Source: Verrucomicrobia bacterium Ga0077533 (GTDB lineage: Bacteria; Verrucomicrobiota; Verrucomicrobiia; Opitutales; Opitutaceae). From it: a stretch of 43,115 bases of DNA. A program made the translations under genes and the position numbers. The notes below the pieces were generated by a model. It saw only the letters and a list, made by a program, of their open reading frames with translations. It was not told where the DNA came from and made no database searches. Shown piece after piece: positions 1-7,242 of the stretch (its first letter is position 1; each line of letters begins with the position of its first letter). Location of the stretch: NCBI GenBank assembly GCA_001464505.1, contig LNEH01000203.1, positions 1 to 43,115 of the forward strand, read 5' to 3'.

Positions 1-28
1 CCAAAGGCTACGGCTCGGCAAGTGCGCT

Positions 29-91
29 TCAGTAGACATATTCTTCGAGGAGTGAGAACAGTTCCGTTTCCGTGATGCGCTTCTGCTGCAT
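29..91 (-). pseudogene. Orphan copy of the glycyl-tRNA synthetase C-terminal tail
   Basis: Read on the minus strand, ATG at 91 opens a 20-codon frame ending in TGA at 29. Its product ends RITETELFSLLEEYVY, against RITESELFSLLDEHVY at the end of the intact glyS at 132. The protein tails are close while the codons differ at many positions, so this is a diverged rather than recent duplicate. The homology begins at the Met that matches the Met about 20 residues before the glyS end. A 29-bp dispersed repeat lies exactly between the two tails. It is probably a relic of recombination or replacement at the 3' end of glyS; it is unlikely to be a working gene. Confidence 0.75.
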
Positions 92-119
92 CCTCCTTCG
101 CCAAGGCTTCGGAGGACAG
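91..119. repeat. Dispersed 29-bp repeat, family A, copy 1
   Basis: The 29 bases at 91-119 are the exact reverse complement of 41581-41609, inside the 3' end of the rnpA-yidD frame. A related, shorter match (core CCTTCGCCAAGGCTTC) is at 30806-30835 in the 5' end of prmB. The unit carries an imperfect dyad (CCTCC...GGAGG). Here it separates the glyS stop from the duplicated glyS tail. Confidence 0.85.
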
Positions 120-131
120 GTGCTGTCATCG

Positions 132-1724
132 TCAATAAACGTGCTCGTCTAGAAGGGAGAACAATTCGGACTCCGTAATCCGTCTCTGGGCCATCGTATC
201 GCGTTCGCGGAGGGTGAAGGTGTCGCCGGGCTGCTCGATCGTCTCGAAGTCGATGGTCACGCACCAGGGCGTGCCGGCCTCGTCCTGCCGGCGGTAGCGT
301 TTGCCGATGGCGCCGCCGTCGTCGTATTGCACGGCGTAACGCTTCTGCAGTTTCGCGTGGAGGGCCTTCGCGCGATTGGTGAGCTGTTCCTTGTTCTTGA
401 GCAGCGGCAGCACGGCGACCTTGACGGGCGCGATGCGCGGCGAGAAGCGCAGCACGGTGCGTTTTTCCACGTTGCCCTTCTCGTCAGTGACGTCCTCGAC
501 GGCGTAACCGGCGCAAAGCACGGCGAGCAAAATGCGGTCGACGCCGACGGCGGGCTCGATGACGTGCGGCACGAACTTCTTCTTGCTCGTCTCGTCGAAC
601 AGCTCCTGCGGCTTGCCGCTGGCGGTGGCGTGCTGCGTGAGGTCGTAGTTGCCGCGGGCGGCGATGCCCCACAGCTCCTGCACGCCGAAAGGATACTTGA
701 ACATGATGTCCACCGTGCCCTTGGAGTAGAACGCGAGCTTCTCCTTCGGGTGGGTGTAGCGGGAGAGGTGCGAGGCCGGCAGGCCGATGCTCTTCAGCCA
801 GTTCTCGCACCACGCGATCCACTCCTCGTGGCACCTGGCCCAGTCGGCGTCCTCGTGGATGAAATACTCCATCTCCATCTGCTCGAACTCGCGCGAGCGG
901 AAGATGAAGTTGCGCGGCGTGATCTCGTTGCGGAACGACTTGCCGATCTGCGCGATGCCGAAGGGCAGCTTCACGCGGGTGGTGTCGACGACGTTCTTGA
1001 AATCCACGAACATGCCCTGCGCCGTCTCGGGCCGCAGGTAGGCGACGGACGAGGCGTCGGTCATGGCGCCGACGTTCGTCTGGAACATCATGTTGAACGA
1101 ACGCGGCTCGGTCAGGCTGCCGGGCTCGCCGGTGGCGGGCGAGGGGATGAGTTCGATCTCCTCGGGCTTGGCCTCGGTCATGTCGCGGATTCCTCCAAGT
1201 CGAAACTCACCGGGAATAGACTTCTTACGTTTATGCTCACGCGCGGCCTCCTTGAGGGTCTCTTCAACGTTCTCTGTTTCGAGAGCAGAGACGTAGAAAA
1301 TGGGACTATTGCTCCAAGTGAAACCACTGGGGGGCGGCGATGCTTCACCCACGCTTCCCCGGCCTAGAGCGAATTGCGCGATATAAACCGGCGCGAAAAA
1401 CAGCTGGTCCGCGCGGTAGCGCTGCTTGCTCACCTTGCAATCCACCAGCGGGTCGGTGAAGCCGGCGACGTGGCCGGAGGCTTCCCAGACCTTCGGGTGC
1501 ATGATGATGGAGGACTCGAGGCCGACGATGTCGTCGCGGCGACGGACCATGTCGTTCCACCAGCAGTCGCGGATGTTCTTCTTCAACTCGGCGCCGAGCG
1601 GGCCGTAGTCGAAGAAGCCGTTGAGGCCGCCGTAGATCTCGGAGGACGGGTAGATGAAGCCGCGGCGCTTGGCGAGCGACACAATGGCTTCCATGATGTT
1701 GGCGGGTTCGGCGGCGTTGGACAT
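132..1724 (-). CDS. glyS: Glycyl-tRNA synthetase, alpha2 type
   Basis: Class II aminoacyl-tRNA synthetase that charges tRNA-Gly in the cytoplasm; 530 aa from ATG 1724. The longer TTG-started frame only adds seven unconserved residues. Visible family features are YGPLGAELKKNI near residue 40, motif 2 (SFRNEITPR) near residue 263, the motif 3 region EPAVGVDRILLAVL near residue 390 and a C-terminal anticodon-binding domain from about residue 430. Two oddities occur. Residues about 116-141 hold a Gly/Ser/Pro-rich stretch (GRGSVGEASPPPSG) that I do not expect in the family. That stretch and the last 20 codons also use codons unlike the rest of the gene (for example CTA, CTT, TTG), suggesting a mosaic. 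The gene stands alone, with the restriction-modification remnants upstream. Confidence 0.95.
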   Translation of the reverse strand: MSNAAEPANIMEAIVSLAKRRGFIYPSSEIYGGLNGFFDYGPLGAELKKNIRDCWWNDMVRRRDDIVGLESSIIMHPKVWEASGHVAGFTDPLVDCKVSKQRYRADQLFFAPVYIAQFALGRGSVGEASPPPSGFTWSNSPIFYVSALETENVEETLKEAAREHKRKKSIPGEFRLGGIRDMTEAKPEEIELIPSPATGEPGSLTEPRSFNMMFQTNVGAMTDASSVAYLRPETAQGMFVDFKNVVDTTRVKLPFGIAQIGKSFRNEITPRNFIFRSREFEQMEMEYFIHEDADWARCHEEWIAWCENWLKSIGLPASHLSRYTHPKEKLAFYSKGTVDIMFKYPFGVQELWGIAARGNYDLTQHATASGKPQELFDETSKKKFVPHVIEPAVGVDRILLAVLCAGYAVEDVTDEKGNVEKRTVLRFSPRIAPVKVAVLPLLKNKEQLTNRAKALHAKLQKRYAVQYDDGGAIGKRYRRQDEAGTPWCVTIDFETIEQPGDTFTLRERDTMAQRRITESELFSLLDEHVY

Positions 1725-1942
1725 GGTGGGAAGGATCGCCCCCAACTGGAGGTGGGGAGCAGCGGGCGAGTGAAGGCCGCCGGGCGGAGCCGGTCAAGGC
1801 CGCGTCGCGTCACTCACTTCGCACTTGCGAGGCGGAGGAGAGGACAAGCGGGGCGATGGCCCGCCCGATTAGTTACCAAGACAATAGAGGAGCAGCCCCA
1901 GGCCTCGTCGGAGGTGTGTCGAGGCCCAACAAGCGTATGGAC
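1725..1942. other. Intergenic region upstream of glyS
   Basis: No gene is evident in these 218 bases. The glyS promoter should lie here, but I see no convincing -35/-10 pair. It contains a short sequence (CTTCGCACTTGCGAGGCGG, near 1820-1838) that recurs in near-identical form between genes at about 3608-3622 and 4231-4247, so it looks like another short dispersed repeat. Confidence 0.5.
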
Positions 1943-2170
1943 CTAAGGCTTGGGTAAACCAGCTTGATACCGATTCACGATCGAATTGGCATCGCTAATA
2001 CGCACACGCCGGCTCTTGACTACAGCAACCTCGTCATAGTCCGGATTTATATTCGACCGCCAAGTGGCGGCGATTTTTCTGGCGAGGCGCACGTTATCGC
2101 ATAGCAGAACAGTTTCAACGTATCCGCGCACAACTCTAACGACGGACCATGGGCTAGTATTGGATCTCAC
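1943..2170 (-). CDS. Small protein of unknown function, coupled to the restriction endonuclease gene
   Basis: Frame of 75 codons starting at GTG 2170, whose start overlaps the endonuclease stop as GTGA, so translation was probably coupled. The product is soluble, basic and rich in Arg and Val, with no motif I recognise. The stretch ISDANSIVNRYQ looks like ordinary folded protein rather than noise. Base composition matches the AT-richer island, not the host genes. It may be a third component of the restriction-modification unit or a separated piece of the nuclease. With its upstream partner frameshifted, expression is doubtful. Confidence 0.5.
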   Translation of the reverse strand: MRSNTSPWSVVRVVRGYVETVLLCDNVRLARKIAATWRSNINPDYDEVAVVKSRRVRISDANSIVNRYQAGLPKP

Positions 2171-3091
2171 GATTTACTTGACCAGATCCTTTTGTGCCAA
2201 TCAAGCACGTTGGAATACTCCATGAAAGTGCATAAATCATTTAATCCACTGCGACGAAAGGTCGGGCGATTAACTTGCCTAATAAAGAGGGAACGCCGGG
2301 ATTCATTTGAGACTATGCTGTATCGCGGACAGAGAGACGTAGAATCAAGCAAGACATCATTAAATCGAAGCAACCCGGAGTAGATCGTGGTGGTATGTTC
2401 GACTTCGAATAACCCAACCAATTCTGCAGACCCGCGCCGCGTCCAAATCACATCGATCTCTGAGAGTATCGGAGCGACTTTTGAATACCGATCCGGAAGA
2501 CTCGACTGCATGGGAAACCGCGAAGCAATCGTCCAATCAAGACCCGGACGATCACTTAGTGGACACCAAACATAATTCCCCTTAGCGTGACCTATTGAAC
2601 CAAGTAACGTTTGAACCTGTGCGTGGCTTAGTGAAGCCGCGCGTTCCTCAACGCCTTTTTCGACAGGCAAATTTTTTTCATTCCAGCCAAAGTATCCCTC
2701 AACATTAAATCGGCCGGCATTCGCGATATACAACTCACACCCATCGGAACAAACATCAACCTGAGCCTTGTATTGTCCATCTTGGGAGGGAGCTATTTCT
2801 GAAAAGACGCCCTCAAAGTCAGCATAAGGGATAAGCAGAGGGTTCGCTTGTTTGTCCCAAATTAAGCAGATCAATGAACGATATCCCTGCAACCAATCCA
2901 AATCTACGCGTCTCAGCCCAAAAAAGGTCTTTCTATTAGGATGAATCTTAGAATAACGGGTGTATATCCGGACACCAAGTTCGGGTATTTCGAACAGCGA
3001 TTGAGAGCGCGCTGATTGCTTTATCGACGGATAGCGACGGATAGCGGCGGATTAACTCTCGGAGAAAAAGTTCTTTCGCCGGTTTGGGCAT
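2167..3091 (-). pseudogene. Type II restriction endonuclease, frameshifted by a 10-bp tandem duplication
   Basis: ATG 3091 opens a frame (MPKPAKELFLRELIRRYPS) that runs out of register at 3027-3046, where the 10-mer ACGGATAGCG is present twice. Deleting one copy joins it to the long downstream frame without a stop and gives 304 residues. The join reads RRYPSIKQSARSQSLFEIPE, then RIYTRYSKIHPNRKTFFG and on to the C-terminus. The C-terminal half has a PD-(D/E)XK-like core, IDVIW followed by FEVEHTTTIYSGLLRF, with Glu-x-Glu in place of Glu-x-Lys, as in several restriction-associated nucleases. The methyltransferase remnant lies directly upstream and a GTGA-coupled small gene downstream. As written, only a shortened product from TTG 2901 could be made. 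The nuclease assignment is from motif and context. Confidence 0.7.
3027..3046. repeat. 10-bp tandem duplication that breaks the endonuclease gene
   Basis: ACGGATAGCG occurs twice back to back, with two further matching bases before it. The duplication adds one base beyond a multiple of three, which shifts the frame. Removing one unit restores a single frame from 3091 to 2167. Because slippage at such a repeat can reverse, it could also act as an on/off switch. Confidence 0.85.
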
Positions 3092-3131
3092 AGAAGTATC
3101 GGTGTAATCTTAGAAGATTAACGACAAGGTC

Positions 3132-3479
3132 TTATATCCCGATAGGATAGTCGGCAGGCCAAGTAGATAGGTCGAGGGCGAGAATCGATCTTTGAGCTGA
3201 TTTTTGGACGTGATTGCCCACTTGCCAACATATGCTTCCCCCGTCCACCAATGTTCGGACACACTCCTTGATAACTTGTGCTTGAAAAGCGAGGTAGTCG
3301 GCGACGCTTTGGCGACGCTCGTAGGATTTGCCAAGATTGTAGGGGGGCGAAGTGACAACCAAACGCACGCAGCCGTCGGGAATTTGCCGCAGCAATTCAA
3401 GGCAATCTCCTTCGTGCAACACAACCTGTTCATCGAGTGAAAACCGGCTTGCGACGTGAATGGGTTTTTTCGCGACCAC
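3132..3479 (-). pseudogene. N-terminal fragment of a DNA adenine/cytosine-N4 methyltransferase
   Basis: 115 codons from GTG 3479. The protein carries HEGDCLELL, the catalytic motif IV TSPPYNLGKSYE and GGSICWQVGN, the pattern of beta-class amino-methyltransferases in which the catalytic motif precedes the S-adenosylmethionine site. The family is usually near 280-330 residues. Here homology ends soon after VGNHVQ, and the target-recognition region and the C-terminal DPFxGxGT cofactor motif are missing. The last ~20 residues look unrelated and end only 40 bases before the endonuclease start. The gene has therefore lost about two thirds of its length and cannot be an active methylase. Confidence 0.8.
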
Positions 3480-3643
3480 GCAATCTGGCTATCCTTCACA
3501 CCTGAAAGCGCAAGCGATCAATCCGCTGACACCGATTAGTGAACAACAATACTCAGCCGCCCAGACCAAACCAGGCATTGATCAATCAAAGCGGTTATTT
3601 CATGGCCCGCTTCGCACTTGCGGCCCGTTGAGGCCGGGAAAAC
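3480..3643. other. Boundary between the AT-richer island and the SOUL gene
   Basis: No gene seen. The sequence returns to high GC at about 3600. Near 3608-3622 it carries CTTCGCACTTGCGG, a near-match to sequences at 1820 and 4231. Confidence 0.4.
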
Positions 3644-4177
3644 TCAGGGCTTTTTCCGCACGGGCACCTGCACCTCGGAGCGTTTGGCAAACCACGGGGT
3701 GAACGGCCCGTGCCAGTAGACAGCATAGGCGGGGCCGGTGGCCTCCAACCCCGGTTGGTCGGCGAGCCAAGCCAGCAACTCGGATTTGGTTTTTTCGAAG
3801 TTGGCCTTGGAGTAGGAGCCCCGCGCCCCGCGCGCCGCGACCTCCCGCGCCGGCAACAGCACGACCTCGACCCCGGGGGCCGGACCGGTCGCCTTCGCGA
3901 CCTCGTTCTGCCCCACCCAGAAATACATGGCCGCCTCATCGATCTGCGCCTCCACCGGCACGGTCATCTTGATGTCGCGGGAGGAGATGTAGTTGAAGAG
4001 CGGCCGGAAAAGCCCGCCGCTCTCCTCGAAATAATTCCCGGCCCGGGCGGCCTTGATCAGGGTGCCGGCGGGCAGGGTCTTGACTTCATTCACCCCGGGA
4101 GCGGTGGGCGGGAAGGCTTGTTCGTAGGCCATGGCGGAGGCGGAGAGGAGCAGGGTGATGACAACCGGGCGAAACAT
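3644..4177 (-). CDS. SOUL-family haem-binding protein, exported
   Basis: 177 aa from ATG 4177, chosen because it starts a clear signal peptide (MFRPVVITLLLSASAMA) where longer frames give nonsense. The mature part follows the SOUL/HBP fold: an early YEQAFPP strand, repeated beta-alpha-beta units with GNYFEESGGLFRPLFNYIS, then the family signature region DIKMTVPVEAQ. It ends with YAVYWHGPFTPWFAKRSEV. Proteins of this family bind haem or porphyrins. The export signal places it in the periplasm, which suits a genome segment rich in c-type cytochromes. It is transcribed away from the hypothetical gene at 4274. The physiological partner cannot be read from the sequence. Confidence 0.85.
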   Translation of the reverse strand: MFRPVVITLLLSASAMAYEQAFPPTAPGVNEVKTLPAGTLIKAARAGNYFEESGGLFRPLFNYISSRDIKMTVPVEAQIDEAAMYFWVGQNEVAKATGPAPGVEVVLLPAREVAARGARGSYSKANFEKTKSELLAWLADQPGLEATGPAYAVYWHGPFTPWFAKRSEVQVPVRKKP

Positions 4178-4273
4178 GGGTGCGGGGAGGATACGCGGCA
4201 GTATCTGTGGCGGATGCGCGCCGTGTCCACTTCGCGCTTGCGGGGCGGGGCGGGCGGGCAAGGGTGGGCTGTT

Positions 4274-4738
4274 ATGAAAGCCGCCTTCACCGCCAAGGAA
4301 TTCCGCCAGCTCCTCGAACTCGTGCATCTGGGCATGTGGACCGTCACCGGCTACCAGGGGGAGGACTCCGCCGCAGCCAAGCGCTATTACGTCCTGGACC
4401 AAAAATTGCTGGAGCTGGCGACCGAGGCGGGTTGCGCGGATTTCGTGGAAAAACACACCGATGGTTCCCTGCAGCCGGCGCCGAAACTGTCCGAGGACGA
4501 GCGCGTGCGCGAAATCCAGAGTGAATTCCAGAACGACGTGTTCTGGCACGAGCTGGTCACGCGGCTGGCTGACCGCGACCAGGCGGGCGACCAGGTGAAA
4601 CGCGCCATGGACACGCCCGGCGTCGAGCCGCCGCCGTCGCGCGACGACCAGCTCAAGAAGATCGAGGACCGCTACTGGGTGGAGTTCGAGAAACATGATC
4701 TCGCCAACATCGTGCTGCTCCGCGGCGGGCGGGGGTGA
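4274..4738 (+). CDS. Conserved-looking hypothetical protein
   Basis: 154 aa from ATG 4274, the first in-frame start downstream of the divergent SOUL gene; the longer frame overlaps that gene entirely. The product is soluble, acidic and mostly helical, with no signal peptide, membrane segment or Cys motif. Recognisable stretches include ELVHLGMWTVTGYQ and RYWVEFEKHDLANIVLL. I do not recognise the family. The composition is normal for this genome and there is no close partner gene: a dispersed repeat follows at 4768. Confidence 0.75.
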   Translation: MKAAFTAKEFRQLLELVHLGMWTVTGYQGEDSAAAKRYYVLDQKLLELATEAGCADFVEKHTDGSLQPAPKLSEDERVREIQSEFQNDVFWHELVTRLADRDQAGDQVKRAMDTPGVEPPPSRDDQLKKIEDRYWVEFEKHDLANIVLLRGGRG

Positions 4739-4767
4739 AAGGATTGGGTCTCTCCAACCCGAAAGAT

Positions 4768-4847
4768 TTAACCACTGATCTCTCGGATAAAAATGCCGGA
4801 TAAATGGATTGCTCGCCATCCGTGCCAATCCGGGAAATCCGTGGTCA
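4768..4847. repeat. Dispersed inverted-repeat element, family H
   Basis: The element begins AACCACTGATCTCTCGG and ends AAATCCGTGGTC. Its arms are loosely inverted around GGATAAA and GGATTG steps, with the look of the widespread environmental-bacterial repeat built from ACCACTGAT and ATCCGTGGT. It lies between convergent genes and has no coding capacity. Family membership is from memory of the pattern, not a search. Confidence 0.5.
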
Positions 4848-4920
4848 AAAACAACACCCGATCAGTGGCGCCGCTCCCGGCTGTGAGGGGATTTGCGGCC
4901 AAGAGAAACCGTCCTGCACC

Positions 4921-5403
4921 TCAATAACGCACATCGTTTTTCTTATAAATGAAGTGCATCAGCCAGGCCGGGCCGATGAGCAGGAAGACCACGTCCTTGA
5001 AGAACGAGGGCTTCTTCCCCTCGATCTTGTGGCCGATGAACTGGCCGATCCACGCCAGCACGAACAGAATCAGGCTGCTCTTCCAGGCCGGGAACGGGCA
5101 CAGGATCGCCTGCCACTCGAGCAGGTAGTAGCAGACAGCAATAAAACCCAGCAGGCCGAACGCCAGCGGCACCGACAGCCGGGAATAGAAAATCATCGCG
5201 GCAATCATCACCGGATGCAGCCAGTTGAACCACGGCAGCGGGCCGGCGAGGGCCGCCGGAACCGGGACGGACCACAGCAGGCCCATGACGCTGAAAAAGA
5301 TAATCGGCACGCAGATCCAGTGGATGGTCTTGTTGGTGCCGTCCTGATGGCTCTCGCCATACTCGGCGAACCACTGGTCGGCTGATTTGCGCGGGGTGGC
5401 CAT
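4921..5403 (-). CDS. Mpo1-like (DUF962) membrane protein
   Basis: 160 aa from ATG 5403; upstream extensions are low-complexity and run into repeat sequence. The family hallmarks are present: NKTIHWICVP near residue 25, WFNWLHPVM, then ILFVLAWIGQFIGHKIEGKKPSFF and a C-terminal hydrophobic helix. Four hydrophobic segments are predicted. The eukaryotic namesake Mpo1 is an iron-dependent dioxygenase that shortens 2-hydroxy fatty acids, using the conserved histidines also seen here. Bacterial members are uncharacterised or nearly so, so the activity is inference. It sits alone on the minus strand. Confidence 0.85.
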   Translation of the reverse strand: MATPRKSADQWFAEYGESHQDGTNKTIHWICVPIIFFSVMGLLWSVPVPAALAGPLPWFNWLHPVMIAAMIFYSRLSVPLAFGLLGFIAVCYYLLEWQAILCPFPAWKSSLILFVLAWIGQFIGHKIEGKKPSFFKDVVFLLIGPAWLMHFIYKKNDVRY

Positions 5404-5486
5404 GGGTGATGGCGGGAAATTTGCCGGATCTTGCGCCGCAGGGCAAGCCCGCGCCACCCGGATGGGCATACGGTTTGCGCGAAACC

Positions 5487-5504
5487 TGTAGCGGCGGTCT
5501 ATGA
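5487..5504. repeat. Partial copy of double-hairpin element, family B
   Basis: TGTAGCGGCGGTCTATGA matches the left end of the full element at 21639-21699. The second hairpin is missing or degenerate (GCGCTCATAGAGCGCGGCGG follows within 40 bases). It is intergenic. Confidence 0.5.
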
Positions 5505-5559
5505 ACGACGATTTCAAAAACGGCGCTCATAGAGCGCGGCGGGTTTGCAAAAATAACTT

Positions 5560-5648
5560 GTCATCGCGAGGCCCGCCCGGCGGGCCGTGGCGATCCAAAT
5601 CAGATGGATTGCTTCGTCGGCCCCCTGTGGCGGCCTTCTCGCAATGAC
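5560..5648. repeat. Dispersed palindromic element, family C, copy 1
   Basis: Terminal inverted repeats GTCATCGCGAG and CTCGCAATGAC flank an internal GATGGATTGCTTCGTCG. The flanks extend the dyad, with TTGCAAAA on both sides in inverted orientation. A second copy is at 20461-20538. It matches my recollection of a common REP-like sequence in environmental bacteria. There is no open frame. Confidence 0.8.
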
Positions 5649-5772
5649 ATTTTGCAACACACCCCAGCCGCACGGCACCGAAACGGAGGTTTGCGGTCGG
5701 ACGACCGATCAACACACTCGGCCCGACATGAATTCTAATACATCCCCCGCAGCCTGCTGCGGGAATTTCCCA

Positions 5773-6366
5773 ATGAGATTAGGGCGCCGCACTGGCGCAA
5801 GGGCGGCGCGCAAATTTCCCTGCCTGCTGTTCGCCCTTCTGTTGCTGCCCGGCCTTTTGCCCGCCGCCGAGCGGGTGCTGAAAATCGACCGCAGCCGCTC
5901 CTTCCTGGACGTGGATGTGGATGCGACCAAAAACTTCACGGCCCGCCTCGACGCCTACGTCGCCCGGGTGACGGTGGACGCCGCCGGGAAGATCAAGAGC
6001 GCGGTGTTCACCTTCAAGTTCGCCGACCTCAAGTCCGGCCACGACTCGCGCGATGCCGACATGATCAAGTGGCTGGGCGGCGGCACGCCCGAAGGACGGT
6101 TCGAGCTGGGGAACCTCGCCCTGACCCCCGACGGGCAGGGGCAGGCCTCGGGGCGGTTGATTTTTCATGGCGTCACCGAGCGCATCGAGTTTCCCATCAA
6201 TGTTTCCCGCGCCGACGGGGCCTACGCCATCACCGGCGAGACGACCATCGATTACCGCAGCTGGAATCTTAAGGTGATCCGCAAGGCGTTACTCTTTACG
6301 GTTTCGCCCGAGGTGAAAGTGCGCTTCAAACTGACGGGGGTTCCGGTCGAAGAACCGGCGAAATAA
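5773..6366 (+). CDS. YceI-family periplasmic protein
   Basis: 197 aa from ATG 5773; an ATG at 5728 would add 15 residues. The later start gives a clean signal peptide, with an Arg-rich head and then FPCLLFALLLLPGLLPAAE. A perfect 7-bp hairpin (CCCGCAG/CTGCGGG, 5746-5763) lies between the two starts. The mature part matches the YceI lipocalin-like barrel: LKIDRSRSFLDVDVDAT, FKFADLKSGHDSRDADM, GRLIFHGVTERIEFPINV and TTIDYRSWNLKVI. YceI proteins bind isoprenoid or lipid molecules in the periplasm. In redox loci they are often thought to handle quinone-like ligands, which fits the c-haem gene 75 bases downstream, but that link is inference. Confidence 0.85.
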   Translation: MRLGRRTGARAARKFPCLLFALLLLPGLLPAAERVLKIDRSRSFLDVDVDATKNFTARLDAYVARVTVDAAGKIKSAVFTFKFADLKSGHDSRDADMIKWLGGGTPEGRFELGNLALTPDGQGQASGRLIFHGVTERIEFPINVSRADGAYAITGETTIDYRSWNLKVIRKALLFTVSPEVKVRFKLTGVPVEEPAK

Positions 6367-6441
6367 CCCGCCGCTGAAGCGTATCAGGTCCGCAGACAAA
6401 GCAGGCTTGCCTTCTTCGCTCCGCAGGTTGGTGTTTTGCCA

Positions 6442-7152
6442 ATGAAGACGATAAAACTACTCACGGTTATTAGTTTGTTTGGTGGAATGGTGCTGGCGGC
6501 GCGGGCCTCCGCGACCGACGCGGCAAAGCCAGCCACCGAGCCCACCATCACCTATTTGGAAACCCCGAACAAGATTCCAGCCATGCCGGACGGCAGCATG
6601 GCCGCCTTTGTCATTGGCGGCGATGAGACCGCCAACCAGATCGCCCAATACGGCTTCAAGATGATCGAACAGATCGGCGGCCTGATGATCGCGGAGACCA
6701 ACCGCGAGCTGGCCAACCGCGAGATCAGCGAGGCCGTCAGTCTCTTGCACCTCAAGAGCATGGAGCTGCCCAAGCCGGTCGCCGGCCGGCCCACCATCAC
6801 GGCCATCAAGCGGACCAGCCTGCTGATCCGCGATCCGCGCAACGCGCCGGACGCCGCCGACACGGCCGCCTTGAACAAAATCCACTCGCAGCTGATGGCC
6901 GATCAAATCCCGGACAAGATGCTGGTGCAAAAAATCGAGCGGGCCGGCCAACCGGTCGAATGGCGGGTCTATCGTCCGATCGGCGCTTCCCAGTCCTGCC
7001 TGGCCTGCCACGGCGACCCGAAGACATTCCGGCCCGGCGTGAAAGCCGCGCTCGACCTGCTCTATCCCGAGGACAAGGCGGTGGATTACAGCGCCCGGGA
7101 ATGGCGCGGCATCATCCGGGTGTCGATGACCGCCCCGGCCGCGGCGAAGTAA
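6442..7152 (+). CDS. DUF3365 c-type haem protein, exported
   Basis: 236 aa from ATG 6442 with a signal peptide (MKTIKLLTVISLFGGMVLAARA). The body is the DUF3365 sensor-like fold: ANREISEAVSLLHLKS, TAIKRTSLLIRDPRNAPD and EWRVYRPIGASQSCLACHG. The single CxxCH at residues 186-190 is a covalent haem site, placed as in haem-containing members of the family. It ends with EDKAVDYSAREWRGIIRVS. A paralogue sits at 33672-34340 with the same order of motifs. Family members act as periplasmic redox or ligand sensors or small electron carriers. Here it lies just before the reductase-cytochrome locus, with which it may cooperate. Confidence 0.88.
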   Translation: MKTIKLLTVISLFGGMVLAARASATDAAKPATEPTITYLETPNKIPAMPDGSMAAFVIGGDETANQIAQYGFKMIEQIGGLMIAETNRELANREISEAVSLLHLKSMELPKPVAGRPTITAIKRTSLLIRDPRNAPDAADTAALNKIHSQLMADQIPDKMLVQKIERAGQPVEWRVYRPIGASQSCLACHGDPKTFRPGVKAALDLLYPEDKAVDYSAREWRGIIRVSMTAPAAAK

Positions 7153-7242
7153 GAATCCTTTGGCAAGGCAGCACGGGCAGGGCGGACCGGCCCGGTCCGC
7201 CAAATGATGTCGCGGCGCACCCGGCCTTCTTGCCTCGCAGCC

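Noticed and set aside
4178-4828. N-terminal extension of the SOUL gene to about 390 codons
   Set aside because: It overlaps the opposite hypothetical gene and lacks any resemblance to protein; the signal peptide at 4177 fixes the start.
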